From the NCBI GenBank assembly GCA_008973525.1, contig WACJ01000040.1, positions 1,240,001-1,304,000 of the forward strand: a stretch of DNA of 64,000 nt. Direction: 5' to 3'. This document shows, in pieces, positions 33,751-46,030 of the stretch. Both the position numbers and the translations under genes were made by a program. Under the pieces are notes generated by a model that saw nothing but the letters and a program-made list of their open reading frames with translations, was not told the DNA's origin and made no database searches. Numbering within the stretch: position 1 is the stretch's first letter; each line of letters starts with the position of its first letter. The DNA comes from Stenopsyche tienmushanensis. Its lineage: Eukaryota > Arthropoda > Insecta > Trichoptera > Stenopsychidae.

Positions 33751-34973
33751 CACTCAAACCTCTTTTTGTGCGATTTTGTTGAAGTTATGCGGTTTTTTTA
33801 AAGCATTTTTTTTATTTCTTAAAAAGTACGTATCGAGATATTTTAGATAAAATAGGAAATAAATCATCAACACATACCGAAATTTGAAAAAAAATGATTT
33901 CGTTTTATTGCATTTTTTCAATGTTTCGGCTTTTAAAAATACATTCTCCAAAGGAATTTCCAAAATTCCAACTATCTATTATTTCTACCGGATTTGTGTC
34001 AAAATTTATTTTTTAACTATTTATAAAAATTTTGAACTGAGAGGGGCAACCTGAAATAATGGCGAAACCACTCAGCTTCGAATTCGCTCGGGTAAGTTGC
34101 ACGGTGACGGGGAAACACCCTCAGTTGGTGTAGGAGCGAATCCGAGATGCACTTAAGCGTCACGTCTGTCTTCACCCTACCCCGGCAACGCCCTAGCGAT
34201 GAAAGGGGGGTCTGGACTCCTTGTACTCCAGAAAGCCCTTTCCAATAGAGTCAAAAAGGTCGTCTAGAGTAGTTTTCCATCATCTCCCTATGAAAACTAC
34301 TCAATCTTTACAAACCCCCCAAACTCCTTATCGAGACGTTCGCGAAAGCGTTCGTCAATACGTTCACTCAGGATACCCGTTGGGTGAGCGTTCGGAATAA
34401 AACTCGGTGGTAATGCTACCTTCAATATCGAGCGAATGAGGAGGTGAATGTATGACACAGACGAAATGGATGTAACCCCTTCCTATGAATGGATATTGAA
34501 GAGGCCCATAGTTCTGTAGTGGACTGTCAGTGGCTGCACTATGATTATGATGATAAAAATTTTAAAACTGACAAAGTAAGGCCAAAAAATGACTTGACTG
34601 ATTTTTTTTTTAAACAGTCGCCATTTTGTGATTCATTTTTTTGTGTTAGGGACTATAGTGACATCTTTACTAATTATGAATTATATTTTTGGAAAAAGAA
34701 AATCTACACATTAAACATCCTTAAAATTTTACCAATGATGCAAGACATCCTTTAAATCTTATCAAAAATGTTATTTTTTAATTGCCTTATTGTTCTCCTG
34801 TTTTTTTTATTTACTTTTTTTTATGCGATTTTGTGTGTATTTTATATAGCTGTTTCAAAGTTATGCGATTTTTGAAATCCATGGAACGCATCTTCACTTT
34901 TTCTATGTGTGTCATAGCTTTTTTGTGCCATTTTCTGCGGAACGCATCTACCGCACAAAAAAGGGTTTAAATG
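33751..34973. mobile_element. TA-flanked MITE with TTTTTTGTGCGG ends, carrying a nested SINE
   Basis: The left end CACTCAAACCTCTTTTTGTGCG and the inverted right end CATTTAAACCCTTTTTTGTGCGG are both bordered by TA, typical of the Tc1/mariner/pogo superfamily. GAAGTTATGCGGTTTTTT recurs inside both ends. The element would be about 710 bp without the SINE at 34041-34552. A half copy sits at 12676-12911. Confidence 0.78.
34041..34552 (+). mobile_element. SINE-like retroelement copy S3, full length with target duplication
   Basis: This is the most complete member of a family with seven copies here (21.0, 23.4, 34.0, 38.0, 46.0, 51.5, 60.2 kb). It starts GAGGGGCAACCTGAAATAATG and ends in ATGATTATGATGAT repeats. 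The flanks ATAAAAATTTTGAACTGA and ATAAAAATTTTAAAACTGA form an approximately 18-bp duplication. The stretch GGAGCGAATCCGAG (about 34133) loosely resembles a pol III B box. The 3' GAT repeats replace a poly(A) tail, as in SINEs mobilised by LINEs with short tandem-repeat tails. About 512 bp, no ORF. Confidence 0.82.
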
Positions 34974-37051
34974 TACTATTTTCTTTGGGAAAACCACTAC
35001 TCACGACTTCAAATTATCTTCTTCCCTTAATATCATATCAAGTCGTACCAACGTTGACTCTCACTCGACGCTAAATGTCTTTTTCCTGGACAACTCGAGA
35101 TTCTCAACGGCCATTATTCCAGTCCAATCTTCTCAAACATCTTCAACCAACAATGAATCGTTAAAAATGTCTACAAAAAGCAGATGATTCAAGTGGAGTT
35201 CATCGATATATTTCATCATCCATTTTCCTCGAACCATCATCATAATAATTCAACGTCATTCATAACGTATTTATAATAATTCCATCATTGCGAAAATACA
35301 CAGACCGCGTCTGCACAAGTTGAAAACTTGTTCAAAGAGATTGATGAACTTTTATCGATTATATATACATCATCGTCGGTGATTTTATTTATTCATCATG
35401 ATGAATGAATATTATGCTTAATTAAATCGTTTCTCATGTTTATTCATGGATGACATTCAGAGAGGAAGTGACACGTCGTGCAGTCACTTCTTCGAATAAG
35501 GATAGCCAATCTTCGAGCTCGCATTGTTCGCCACTTTTGTATCTTCGCTTTTAACATCCATCTTTGTATTTAAATCCTGGCCGGATCGTGTTTGGATGAC
35601 CTTCGCTGAACGCTGCAAAAATTTAATACCCATCTTATCGTCGATTTAATGAAATCCGATATCTTCGACGATGCTCTCGAGACATGACGCCCTTACATGG
35701 AGATCCTTGGATATTTAAAGACATGGCTCGCTCGAGTGAAATGAGTTCTAACTCCATCATGAATATAGATTTATGTATGAAAATACCACACATTGTATAT
35801 GGTTGTAGTTCTGTGCCATTTTTGTTCTTTAATTAATGCATCAAAGCGGTCGTCGAATACTTTCGTCTCTTAATTATCTTAATGACTTCGAATTAGACGG
35901 TCTGATTACTGGGAATAATGGCGTCAATTTCTACTTGCATGTTCATTTTCGGATTTCATTTTGCATCACTTTCGTTATCTGAACCTCTATGTAATACAAT
36001 TATCTGAATTTAATTTAATTTACTGCAGACCTTGTACCAATTTATGCAAAAATTTGCAATTTTTAAAGTTGTCCACAACAATCCTACCGGTTTTTAAATG
36101 GACAATGATGTAAATCAACACTTAAATATAGACATTATTTCTAGTTGTCAATATTGCTGTCAAATTTAATTCAATGTAATTAAATTCATTTCGTCATAGT
36201 TAAATCCATATCTTATATATTTTCAAACAGACTATATACAATCAGACAATTTGGAAATTAATTATTTATATATATATACTAAGTAAAACCCAAATTCAAC
36301 AAATCAAATTGATTTGTATCATTGTCGATTAATCACCGAGAAGATGCAAGCATGACCGATAATCGTGGTCAGCTCTTTAAAAGATGTCTAACTTTCTCAC
36401 GGCCATCTGGTCAATTTAACTCGTCGCAGTCACCGATTAAGTTAACAAACCTGAATCTTCGGGATAAACAATAATGTTCAATTTAAACAACGACCATTCA
36501 CCGTCACACAAAATAATCACTGCCGAAAAAGATTCGCTCAAATACCTGTTTATGCTCATTTATTCTCACAGAAGAGAATTTAAAACCCGCCACATCCTTA
36601 TTAAGGATGTCATTTGTCATGCATTTATGCCGCGTATTTGTATTTGCCACAATCCTTAATTTGATCAGCATTCGAGGATGAGTAACAATTGCATTTAAAT
36701 GCATTCACTTTGGAAAGTGACTCGTGTGACTAAATTGGTCTCAATTGAAGCAAAATATTCAATCAGTTGCCTTCGGATCCTTTGACTGTGAACATCAATC
36801 GTATTTAAAATGCATTCATTTAAAACATACGATATTTACTCTAACGTATAACATTTGAACAAGTCGACTGCAAACATTATGCTCTTAAATATTCCAAAAC
36901 GGAAGATTTTTATCGCTTAAATCATTCAAATCCATCGAAGTAAATCAACGTTATATTAATATAATCTTTATATAACAATTCCATTATATAATTTCAATTT
37001 ATCAATTCATCATTTGTATTTATAAATGATTTTACTTTGTTTTGTTCACAG
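34974..37051. other. Upstream of loco: decayed open frames and AT-rich DNA, no exon identified
   Basis: Protein-like + frames occur at about 34985-35170, 35495-35650 and 35660-35840, in three phases and without recognised motifs. They extend the chain of broken frames from 24.8 kb. The remainder (35.85-37.05 kb) is AT-rich. An upstream loco exon should exist somewhere before 37052, but none is recognisable here. Confidence 0.35.
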
Positions 37052-40000
37052 AGTGAGAGCGGATCACCGTTTGGAAGGTGGGCCGGGAGCGGTTCAGGTC
37101 GAGCATTAACGCATCGCTCCTATCGCCGACCTGGAAGTTTAGTATCTTCCGAACATGACATGTACACCAAGGTGAATATACGTTCATATCGATTATTTTG
37201 TAAGAAGTGGCTCTAACGGATATTTCATTTTGCATGATAAAAGCAAGATAAACGCTTCTTAAAATGAAAACCGCTAGTAATTAAATTTCATTTGAATCTG
37301 ATTGCTTCTATAGAAATTATAGAGCATATCTTGGTTGACTTTTGATTCGTGCCCGCGTATCATTTATAGTAAAATTCACCAGATTACAATATTTCTGGAC
37401 AATATTATCACATGAGTTTATGATGTCAGCATTGTATTGTAATTGAGCGTCCAATATTACCACTTCAAATTCTACGCAATCCAGAATGTGTCATTTATCA
37501 TATGATTATGGAAAACCACAATACATATTCGGGAACCAATTCATTTTGCTTGTAGATTTGATATGAAGACGACGTATTTCATCAGTTGTCTGAATGTACG
37601 ATTGGTGTTTTTATTTTTTAATATCTCGTTTCTTATATTTATGTAACTAAAGTGTTGTTTTGAATTGACAGTGTGAAGCCGATGAGAAAGTCGCAGGGAA
37701 TGAAAAACAACAGCAAGGACATGGAGGCGGTGGTGTTGGTTCATGGGCCCATTCGTTGGAGAGATTGCTGTCAGAACCTGCAGGAGTTCATGCATTAGCA
37801 GCTTTCTTGGAACGCGAGTTCTCCGCAGAGAACTATTCGCTTCTGGACTGCTTGTGAAAGATGGACGCGTGCCCCTGCTGCTACTCGTCCATCGCTTGCT
37901 GCAGCTCTACACAGTCGCTTTCTCGCGGATGGAGCTCCAGACCCCGTTAATGTGGATGCATCTGCCAGGCATCTTGCTGCCGATAGATTAGCACTTGCTC
38001 CATCAGACCTTTTCCTACAGGTAATTATTTTGGGTGGGCGTTCGTAATAAAACTCAGTGGCAATGCTACCTTCAATATCGAGCAAATGAGGAGATGAATA
38101 TATGATACAGACGAGATGGATGTAACCCCTTCCTGTGAATGGATATTGAAGAGGCCCATAGTTCTGCCGTGGACTGTTGTGACTGCACTATAATGATGAT
38201 GATATTTTACTTTAAATTATTACACTTATATTACATAATAAACACTTATAAAAATGGAAATTAACCATACTAAATTTATAATGCATCATTGATGTGGAAC
38301 GTTGAGTAATATCTATCAAATTACAAGATGAAAGTTTTATCCAAGGCAATGATCTAGTTTTTTCTTCTCTTTAAATTTACATTGCAAAATTATTATTACA
38401 AACAATAGCAATTCCGATCCAAAAAAACTAACATTTTCACAACCCTAAATTTACAAATTTGCTCGTGTTCCGTCATTTATTACTCAAATATAAGTCATGC
38501 GTTTGTGATATGTTAACCAATTTTAAAACGCTAACATACTATTATAACATGATAAATGGCGAATTGAGTTTACTGGTATGTTGTAAGGCATTTTCTCTCT
38601 ATGTATGTAAGCCGTAAAAATCATCTAATAAATGTAAATTAAAATTTCAAATATTTCTAATGATTTATCCAATTCGCAGGCTCAAAAGCAAATATTCAAC
38701 TTGATGAAATTCGACAGCTATCCTCGATTTCTCAAATCAGATATCTATAAAGAATGCTTGGTGGCGGAATTACAAGGCCGTCCTGCACCCTATCCCGGAG
38801 ATCCATCTTTAGCAGTGAGCCCAAATGAGCTTAGTCCCACATCTAGTCCAAACAAGGTATGTTTAAACATTTATTAATATGTAATATTCTTTCAATAATC
38901 GTATTGCTAATAATTTCTTATTTTTTTTAGTTAAAAAAATCACTTAGTAATGCGGAGGATAGACGACATAAATCTTTAATACCATGGCATAGAAGACTGA
39001 GAAGTAAATCCAGAGATCGATACTGTGAAGATGAAGAAGATAATAGAACGATGCGCTCAGAAGACAGCCATGATCCAAAAGGATCAAACTCTTCGTTGCT
39101 TACAGGATGGGATGTGACTAAAGGACTCAATCCCAAAAACGTAAGCTCATATGATGTTAAATTTAAATTATTTCTACCCTCGACTATATAATTTTAATTT
39201 AATCTTTTTTTATATAGTGTAGTTCATCAAGCAACTTGCAGTGGTTCCGGTTGCGGATGCGGAGGATTCAATAGACTCTGTCGGGTTATAGTACCGGGCT
39301 TAGCTGCAACGTCCGTCGTAGTCGCCGCTGGAGGTGACGAGACCGTCCGTCAATTATTGGACAAACTTCTAGAAAAACGTGCTGTACGCTTTCTCGCATA
39401 TGAAGTATATTCGCAAGAAAATAATAAGGTATAATTTAATTAAACAATTTCGCCTGCGTTATTTAATTTTTCTAAACTGAAATTCTATTCACGTTGAGAT
39501 TTGATATCTTGCAGGCGATTGATATAAATCTAAGTTCATCTGTATTAGCCGGAAGAGAAGTTACCGTTGAACAGCGTGTCGTTTTTAAATTGGATTTACC
39601 CAATCGCAAAATTATATCAGTTAAATCAAAGCCAAATAAAGCACTGGGCGATGTGCTCAGACCAATTCTTCACAAATATGGTGTCGGCAGCTCTGAAGGA
39701 CTTTGTGTTACATTAGGAAATACGGTGCTTGAATTAACACAGCTTGTGCAGGTATTTACTCATTGGATTGTTTTTAATTTATATCATTTTCTTATGTTAT
39801 AATCTAATAATGATTGTTTTTAATAGGTAGCTGATGGTCAACGATTACAAGTCGCATTACGTTCGACCCCCATCCAATCTGATCCCAATGTGATGCAAAA
39901 TGGCAAAGGTACATTTATCAATCCCAATGATAATAATCAAATAGTTAATGGAGCAGTACCATCACTAGATGAAATTACAAATCGCGTTTTTGAGGAATTA

Positions 40001-41826
40001 TTGCAAGGAAAGGCTGAAAAACATTCAGTGAACATTGAAGAAGAATCCATCAAAGTAATTAATTTCGATGTCGTTTTATTTGCGTTATAAATTATGTATG
40101 CATTCTAAATGTAATTATAATTTTTTGCAGTCCGATAATTGCAGCTCGGAACATTCGTCTGCTATATTTGGCAGGTTTCTACGTCGCGATGATCATCGCT
40201 CCAAAGGCGTAAAAATCAAAAAACAAATCCCTCACTCGCTGGCAAATCAAGCAATAATTAGATCTATTACACAATCGGCATCCAGTGAAGGTGGCTCCAG
40301 CTGTTGCATGGATGACAACAATTGCAATGGATCCAGAAAACCTCTAATTGCTAAACTTAGGGCTGGCGTTAAAATTCAAAATGCTGTCGGAACACAAGGC
40401 GTTATGGAAAATGCAGGTAATATTTATACAATGTAATATAATACAGTCGACCCTGCTATAATCAATATTTTTATACTGACTTTTTACCTATATAATCGCC
40501 GATTTTTGGCGACGGTCCCTCCTATAATGAATCATTATGTTTTGGTCATAATATTTGAGAAAAAAGACTGTACTTTTATAGCCATCGAACCATTTATCAT
40601 CAACTTAATTGATTCACATGATTTTTAATGAGCCTTTCAGGGATTTTCAAGCATTTTAATTTTAAATAATAAAAGTATTTAATTATGTAATACGTGCATA
40701 TCTTTTAATCTTAATAATAATTTTATTAAATATCGAATAACATAATAAGGTCTCTATTACAATAATTCTCATAAGCGTCGATTTCTTTCATTTCGTCGCG
40801 TCGCGTTGAAGTCCCCTGACTGCTGCGGTTGGGTAAGATACGTAATCAGTGCACTTGTAAACAATATTTTTATGAGCGTGCCTTCTTAGTCATCTTATAC
40901 TCTGGTCCATATCCCGTCGACTGTACGTTTAATTCAATGTATTAAATTTTTAAGGGTCTAAATTTTATATTATTCTGTTACAGACTTTTTAGAAAACCTT
41001 AAACAAATGCAGAGAGCAAGGTTAAAAGATACAGTATTCAACAATAATAATCCCAACATGATTAACGGAGACCATAATTTTCAAAAAGGAAAAGAAAATA
41101 ATGGCAATTGTAAAGCAGATAACCAATTTCATTTTTACGATGAAAAACAAATTTCATGCAACACTCAAAATTATCCCAACAACGCTTTGCCTGTAGCCGC
41201 CGTACGGGTGATACCTACAGTGCCCATATCCAAACCGTGTCCCGCACCGAGATTATCATTGGGTCAAGTGAGTGTCGACAAGCAAAATTCCAACACTGAT
41301 ATCAAAAGTGAAAATGTTACACAAAGAAAAAGCATAGATTCAGACGACACCTGAAAGCAACAAAAAATACGCCATGGAATATTCGCCGACTGTGGAAAAT
41401 AGTCCCACCACTGATGTAAATTTGTTAGTAGCCCAAAAAAAGGAAAGAATTTCCGCAAATTCCGACGCCCAAAATAACAATCAGTTCAATCATGGCAACT
41501 TGGCTCAGGATTATTTAAACAGCTCGACGACGAGTGGCAGCGATCATTTCACGCGGAACTGCGACATTCTAAATTCGAGTTTCCACAGTTCGAGCAGCTC
41601 GTGTGACAACGAGTCGTACAAGCGCATCAGTGATCCGCCGCCCCTTCCCCCAAAACCAAAGGTGCTCCCGATGAAACCGTCAAATTGGGGCAATCCCATC
41701 GTCGGAGCGGATGAATCGTTGATGAATTTAAAAATGCAAGAAGTAAACCTTCCCGAGGTGAAGGCATTGAATGAAATGAAGAAAAGAACCGCCTATCTCG
41801 ATCAACCTAGCAGTAGTTTTGTATAA
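37052..41826 (+). CDS. loco: Loco, RGS12/14-family regulator of G-protein signalling (5' part missing, three apparent frameshifts)
   Basis: Loco accelerates GTP hydrolysis on G-alpha-i/o and binds GDP-bound G-alpha, at the cell cortex and in cytoplasm. Exons: 37052-37171, 37672-38020, 38680-38856, 38931-39140, 39218-39428, 39515-39751, 39827-40054, 40131-40416, 40984-41826, all with AG/GT borders. About 885 residues are visible. An RGS domain (residues about 61-180) includes [27 protein letters not shown] and [11 protein letters not shown]. Tandem Ras-binding domains (about 300-445) include CRVIVPG...LLEKR and [11 protein letters not shown] GoLoco-like motif ([16 protein letters not shown], about 606) lacks the usual DQR triad. 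A Ser/Asn-rich tail with PPPLPPKPK follows. Single extra bases at about 37834 (in the RGS core, between EN and the FWTACE block), 39239 and 41349 break the frame, yet every exon phase fits once each is discounted. The start exon and any PDZ/PTB exons are not seen. Confidence 0.93.
38032..38203 (+). mobile_element. SINE-like copy S4 in a loco intron, next to the RGS-exon donor
   Basis: A 5'-truncated copy begins at GGGTGGGCGTTCG, about 12 bases after the splice donor of the RGS exon, and ends in TAATGATGATGAT. The donor hexamer itself (GTAATT) is outside the element. The target duplication is unclear. Confidence 0.78.
40444..40923. mobile_element. pogo-like MITE in a loco intron
   Basis: The left end CAGTCGACCCTGCTATAATC and right end CCCGTCGACTG are bordered by TA at 40442-40443 and 40924-40925. 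It is about 480 bp, has no ORF, and fills most of the intron before the GoLoco exon. Confidence 0.75.
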
Positions 41827-42510
41827 TGTAAATAAATTAGCTATTCAAATAATGCATACTTGTAATCTATGTATATGTATTCGCGTAAATGCATTTCGAT
41901 GTTGTATATTTTTTCTTGATTCTGAAAAATTGAATGCAACAATTTAAGCAAACGATATCAACAATCAGTATTATTAAAAATATAATTTGTGCACATTCAT
42001 TGATAAAAATGAAATTTGATAGTACCGCAATAGCATCAACCGTTTTGGACAAATTTCACTCGTGTAGAATCCAGTATTACAAATATATAATTTATTCAGG
42101 ACATTTTAAGTTTAAATTGTAAGAACACTTGGTGTGAACGTTCCAATTGTATTTATAAATTGTGTGTTTCGTGTGTGTTTGTTCGTCGACAATTTTTTGT
42201 AAATATGTAGGTTGTGCATTATTATGTTATTTTTTAAATATATATTTTTTTGAAATATTTTATATAATAATTGTAAAAAAATACTTATCTTAATGTGTAT
42301 TTAAGAAATACTCCATTATGAAATTGATTTGTGATATTTATACACTTTCTTAGCATGTATAGATGAAAGGACTGACATTCATAATAATTTTAATTAGTCT
42401 TCATTGATTCTTCATAATAATATACTTGTTTATTACATATGCTGTCATTTGTGCATATAACAGATATATTTATAATAAAAAATATTTAATAAAGAATTAT
42501 TATAACCATC
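41827..42510 (+). other. loco 3' UTR and polyadenylation signal
   Basis: AT-rich sequence after the loco stop. AATAAA at 42488-42493 lies in the context TTTAATAAAGAATT and is the most likely polyadenylation signal. Earlier AATAAA-like sites, for example about 41830, are too close to the stop to be favoured. Confidence 0.5.
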
Positions 42511-42584
42511 GCAAAAGCTAATCGTTTTTTTATACAAATCTAATTACACCCGTATTTGTTCTCATCCTATTTGTTTTTTTTTTT

Positions 42585-42680
42585 TAATCTGCTCTGAATC
42601 TCGTCCCTCCAATTGCCCAGGCCCAGATGTACAGCAGTCTTTGTCGTACCTCCCATTATCCCAGCGTAGATGAGGTCTTC
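42585..42680 (-). pseudogene. Non-LTR retrotransposon C-terminal fragment, copy 1
   Basis: On - the frame ends HLGLGNWRDEIQSR. The + sequence CTCCAATTGCCCAGG is repeated 1.1 kb downstream in the same orientation. The paired copy reads DLGNWREEAQDRQKWRQ, close to the DRxxWR motif near the end of RTE-type ORFs. Confidence 0.5.
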
Positions 42681-42844
42681 TGATGGATCTACTGCCACTT
42701 GATTCTAATCTAAATGTTAATCAATCGAAATTGCACTGTTGCATAATACAAAAAAAATCATTGTAACTTCTTTATTAGTTAATAATTTGTTATAATATTT
42801 TCAATAATTATTCACCATGTATATATTCAAATTTTAATGAAAAA

Positions 42845-43140
42845 AACCCAGGTTATCTCAAAATTTGCGGGTAACTTTTTGTCAACACCAACCTCATGTC
42901 ATTCTCAACATTTAATTTATTTCTATCTTTTAAACGAAGAAGAGTTGAAAATCCACTCTCCCATAAATATGTAGACACAATGGAACTAAGACTCGAAAGA
43001 CAAGCATCGTTACATTCGGGTATGAATGATACATATCACATCAGCATTGTGAGAGCAATTTTTCATTAAACATGTTACGTGCCGAGGAATCATTCCGCAA
43101 ATCCAAGAAGTAATCTTGTAATTCATCGGGATTGATAGTT
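42845..43140 (-). pseudogene. Buster-type hAT transposase C-terminal remnant (ZBED5/FAM200-like)
   Basis: The minus strand reads NPDELQDYFLDLRNDSSARN and, after a stop and frame changes, VSTYLWESGFSTLLRLKDRN with LNVENDMRLVLT. This is the conserved C-terminal order of ZBED5/FAM200-type hAT transposases (LSTSYLCESGFSTLTNIKSKKR ... DMRVCLS-like). Several stops and frame changes show it is dead. The same family supplies the N-terminal fragment at 63.5 kb. Confidence 0.8.
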
Positions 43141-43664
43141 AATTTAAGGGTAGCAAAAAATGGATTTCGTATCAGTGTAGTTTCTTTTTCTTTCAGCTCA
43201 GGGAAGTAACGCTGAAGTTCATTTCAAGGGATTCAAGATGCCTAGAAATCTCCTCCTTAAAATTTTAATTGTAGAGTTTCTCAAACATTACAATGTTTTC
43301 AAGATTTTTTTAAGACTCTGATTTGTCGGGGCAATGTTTTGATTAAATTCAGCGATTTGGAATGATTGACACAAACATGGTATCGCCGGTATCCAACATT
43401 CGGGAGCGTCACAATACCACATTGGTACCACCGGTATCCAATGTTAATATGGCATAAGCGACTCTGTGAGTCGGCATCTGTATTATTTGGATACATCTGT
43501 AGAATCTCCAAACTACTTTGGAATTAAATGGTTTTTAATGGATACATCTAGCAACGGCTTCTCTACAATTGACATACTTTTTAACGAGACCTTATTCTCG
43601 GCTTGAAGTTTATGAAATACTGCACTTATAACCCAATAAGAGAGCCCCGACCACAGACAACGCT

Positions 43665-43760
43665 TGTCGCCATTTTTGTCTGTCCTGAGCCTCCTCCCTC
43701 CAATTGCCCAGGTCCAGACGTACGGCGTCTTTTACAATTTACATGTCCATGACTTCGCGG
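43665..43760 (-). pseudogene. Non-LTR retrotransposon C-terminal fragment, copy 2
   Basis: The minus strand reads VKDAVRLDLGNWREEAQDRQ followed by KWRQALSVVG, then GYKCSIS and a stop. The DRxxWR segment close to the C-terminus is typical of RTE-like elements. It shares the CTCCAATTGCCCAGG block with 42.6 kb. Confidence 0.55.
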
Positions 43761-44135
43761 TTGGGCCTCATGGTTTCAGAATTTGAGGTCTCGTCCCAGA
43801 GGTCAGAAAATTTTGATAAAAATTTTAAAGATTTAGGAAATGAAATTCAGCTAAATCCAAAAATATAACTTTTTTTTGTGACACAGAAGCTTAATAAAGC
43901 TAAGTTTGATTGGCATTTTAATTTTAAAACATTTCTGGATAAATTCTTGATCAACTTTCTATATTATATATGAAATTTTGAGAGACAAGCTAACTTAAAG
44001 TACAAAAAAATTATATAATTGGATATAAATTTATTATTTAACATACTTTTATTCCTAAATTCTATTTACATTCACTAAACAAATCCTCAAATAAAAATGC
44101 ATATGTAAGATTAAGCTGTTACAAGCTTGCTCTGT

Positions 44136-45344
44136 TCATTCGATGGGTTTGAAGACAAGCGATTCTTCTGCCTCCTTAGCTTCTTCTTCCAGAAAACTTT
44201 TGGATAGCCCTACATCAGGCGAATCCATTTTTATGCTAGTTCTGTAAGCTGGTTCTCTCGGTGGTGTCCAGTCGGGAATTATTTTACCATGCATTCTCCA
44301 AGTTCCATACAAATTCGAAAGATGTTTTTCAAAAACTACATACTCTAATACATCTTTGGCTAATATTTCACTTCCATAAATCAATCGGCCAAATCTGTCA
44401 GTAGACTGCCAAGATCTGTTGAGTGTGAAATCTCACCGTCACTTGCGCATACAAATTCTCTTTACTCATGATCTCCGTGTGTCGGGCATGAACGACTCTC
44501 GGAGGTTCCAAAGACTGCAAAAACTTCCACCGTATGGTTTTAAATTTGGAATCATGAATCATTTCAGGATAACAGCGCTCCGTCACGACAGAAATTAATT
44601 TATTCTTATCATTAACGAGATAATCATGAGCTTGGATATAGATGTCTTGAGCTTGATTTGCAAACTCGTTCTTATCAAAATCGTCGTCATAAGACCGTAT
44701 CTTGCGGAAGGTCATCATGCTTTTTGACTTTTTCTCCACTAACGTTAACTTTTGCTTAGCCCCCGCAGTAGATATCAAAGACATTTTGCCGTCACCTTCG
44801 GGGGGAACATAGGGTTCCATGATGGCACCGCTGCAGGTGATGGTGAAGGATCGTTCCATCCACTGCCTCATTGGTTGCAAGCCAAGCTGCTTCATCTTGC
44901 TACGCTGTCTCTCTTCAGGATACATTCATCAAATCTTCATGATAATCGGGCAAATCAACTTTCATTACTTTTTGAGAACGTAATTTCTTCCATTTTGGCG
45001 CCCAATGTTTTATGTCTCTAACAAATTGGATGTTTGCACATGGATAAATGACGGTAGTCACGGGAGCCCATTGTGGAAGCTGAAATTTAAACAAAGCAAA
45101 TCATTATGTATATGTCAAAAAAAAACAAATTCATATAAATATGTATAAAACATTCATTCAGTTCTATGTAAATTTGGTTAGAAACTGAATATTCAGAGCA
45201 AATTACTAATAATGTATTTTGGGCGCATTATTTTACGTATTTGATTAAACAAACATAGCTTTAATTGAATAATAAAAAATCTAATCATATTGTTATTAAA
45301 AAAATACAAATTAAAACCTTTAAGAAAAGTCTCGCCGCTGCCAT
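44136..45344 (-). CDS. mRpL45: Mitochondrial ribosomal protein L45 (two apparent frameshifts)
   Basis: mRpL45 (mL45) is a Tim44-like protein of the mitochondrial large ribosomal subunit, located at the peptide exit and involved in inner-membrane attachment. Exon 1 (45344-45318) encodes MAAARLFLK. Exon 2 (45079-44136) follows an acceptor TTTCAG and carries [53 protein letters not shown] and [20 protein letters not shown], matching the family along its length; about 322 residues, normal for the family. Single extra bases at about 44926 and 44400 shift the frame, and without them the family sequence continues. The exon 1 donor (AAG|GTTTTA) is weak, so the N-terminus is less certain. AATAAA (minus) at 44035-44030 gives a 3' UTR of about 100 bases. 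The gene is tail to tail with loco. Confidence 0.93.
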
Positions 45345-46030
45345 TCTACTATAACGGTCTTAATGCCTATGATGACGACCATGCACTTGAATGAAATGTC
45401 ATCGTATGAAAATAATTATTCCCCTTTTTTTAAATAAAATTGAGGTAATTGCATTTTTAAATTGCGATAAAAATGTTTAATTTTATTTTCGTTTATATTT
45501 TAATTTATTTATCATCGAAAAAAAATCTCCCAAAAATCGCTATCGATGAATTTTCACTGCATTAAATTTCAATTCCATGTTATATGGTTAGTTATGTTTT
45601 TTCCAGTTAGGAAAACTTATTTTTATAGAAATTTAGTCAATAAATTATTTATCGATCTTTTTTGTTCAGTTTATACTAATTCGTTTATGTATTAATTAAA
45701 GCTTCTTTGCCACATTTATAATGCTAAAAATTCTTTGCACACATCTTATATCTTTAAAAAAACTCCTTCTTAATAGAGTCTTAAGATATAATTTTATTAC
45801 AGAACAATCGCTTCACTGTATTTTACAATATATAGGATTCCATCTTAAAGTTTTTTTTTTAATATATAAAATAGCACGCTAAATATGATTAAAATATATT
45901 AAGGAAATGAAAAATAATCTTTTTTTTTATTAACAAAATGTATAATTTCAAAAATTAATACTTAAATCTAATCTAATAAATAATTGCCATATTTGTTAAG
46001 TCATTATTTAATAAATATTAACAATATAGG
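45345..46030. other. Promoter-side flank of mRpL45, AT-rich
   Basis: No gene or repeat was recognised. It presumably contains the mRpL45 promoter, but no TATA or Inr motif stands out. Confidence 0.4.

Noticed and set aside
37743..37991. 82-codon frame within the loco RGS exon in another phase
   Set aside because: It is an artefact of the apparent one-base insertion at about 37834; residues beyond it in the RGS frame match the family.
44136..45344. mRpL45 as a processed pseudogene
   Set aside because: An intron with a proper acceptor separates exon 1 and 2, sequence conservation is high outside the two one-base shifts, and neighbouring genes show the same type of shift.
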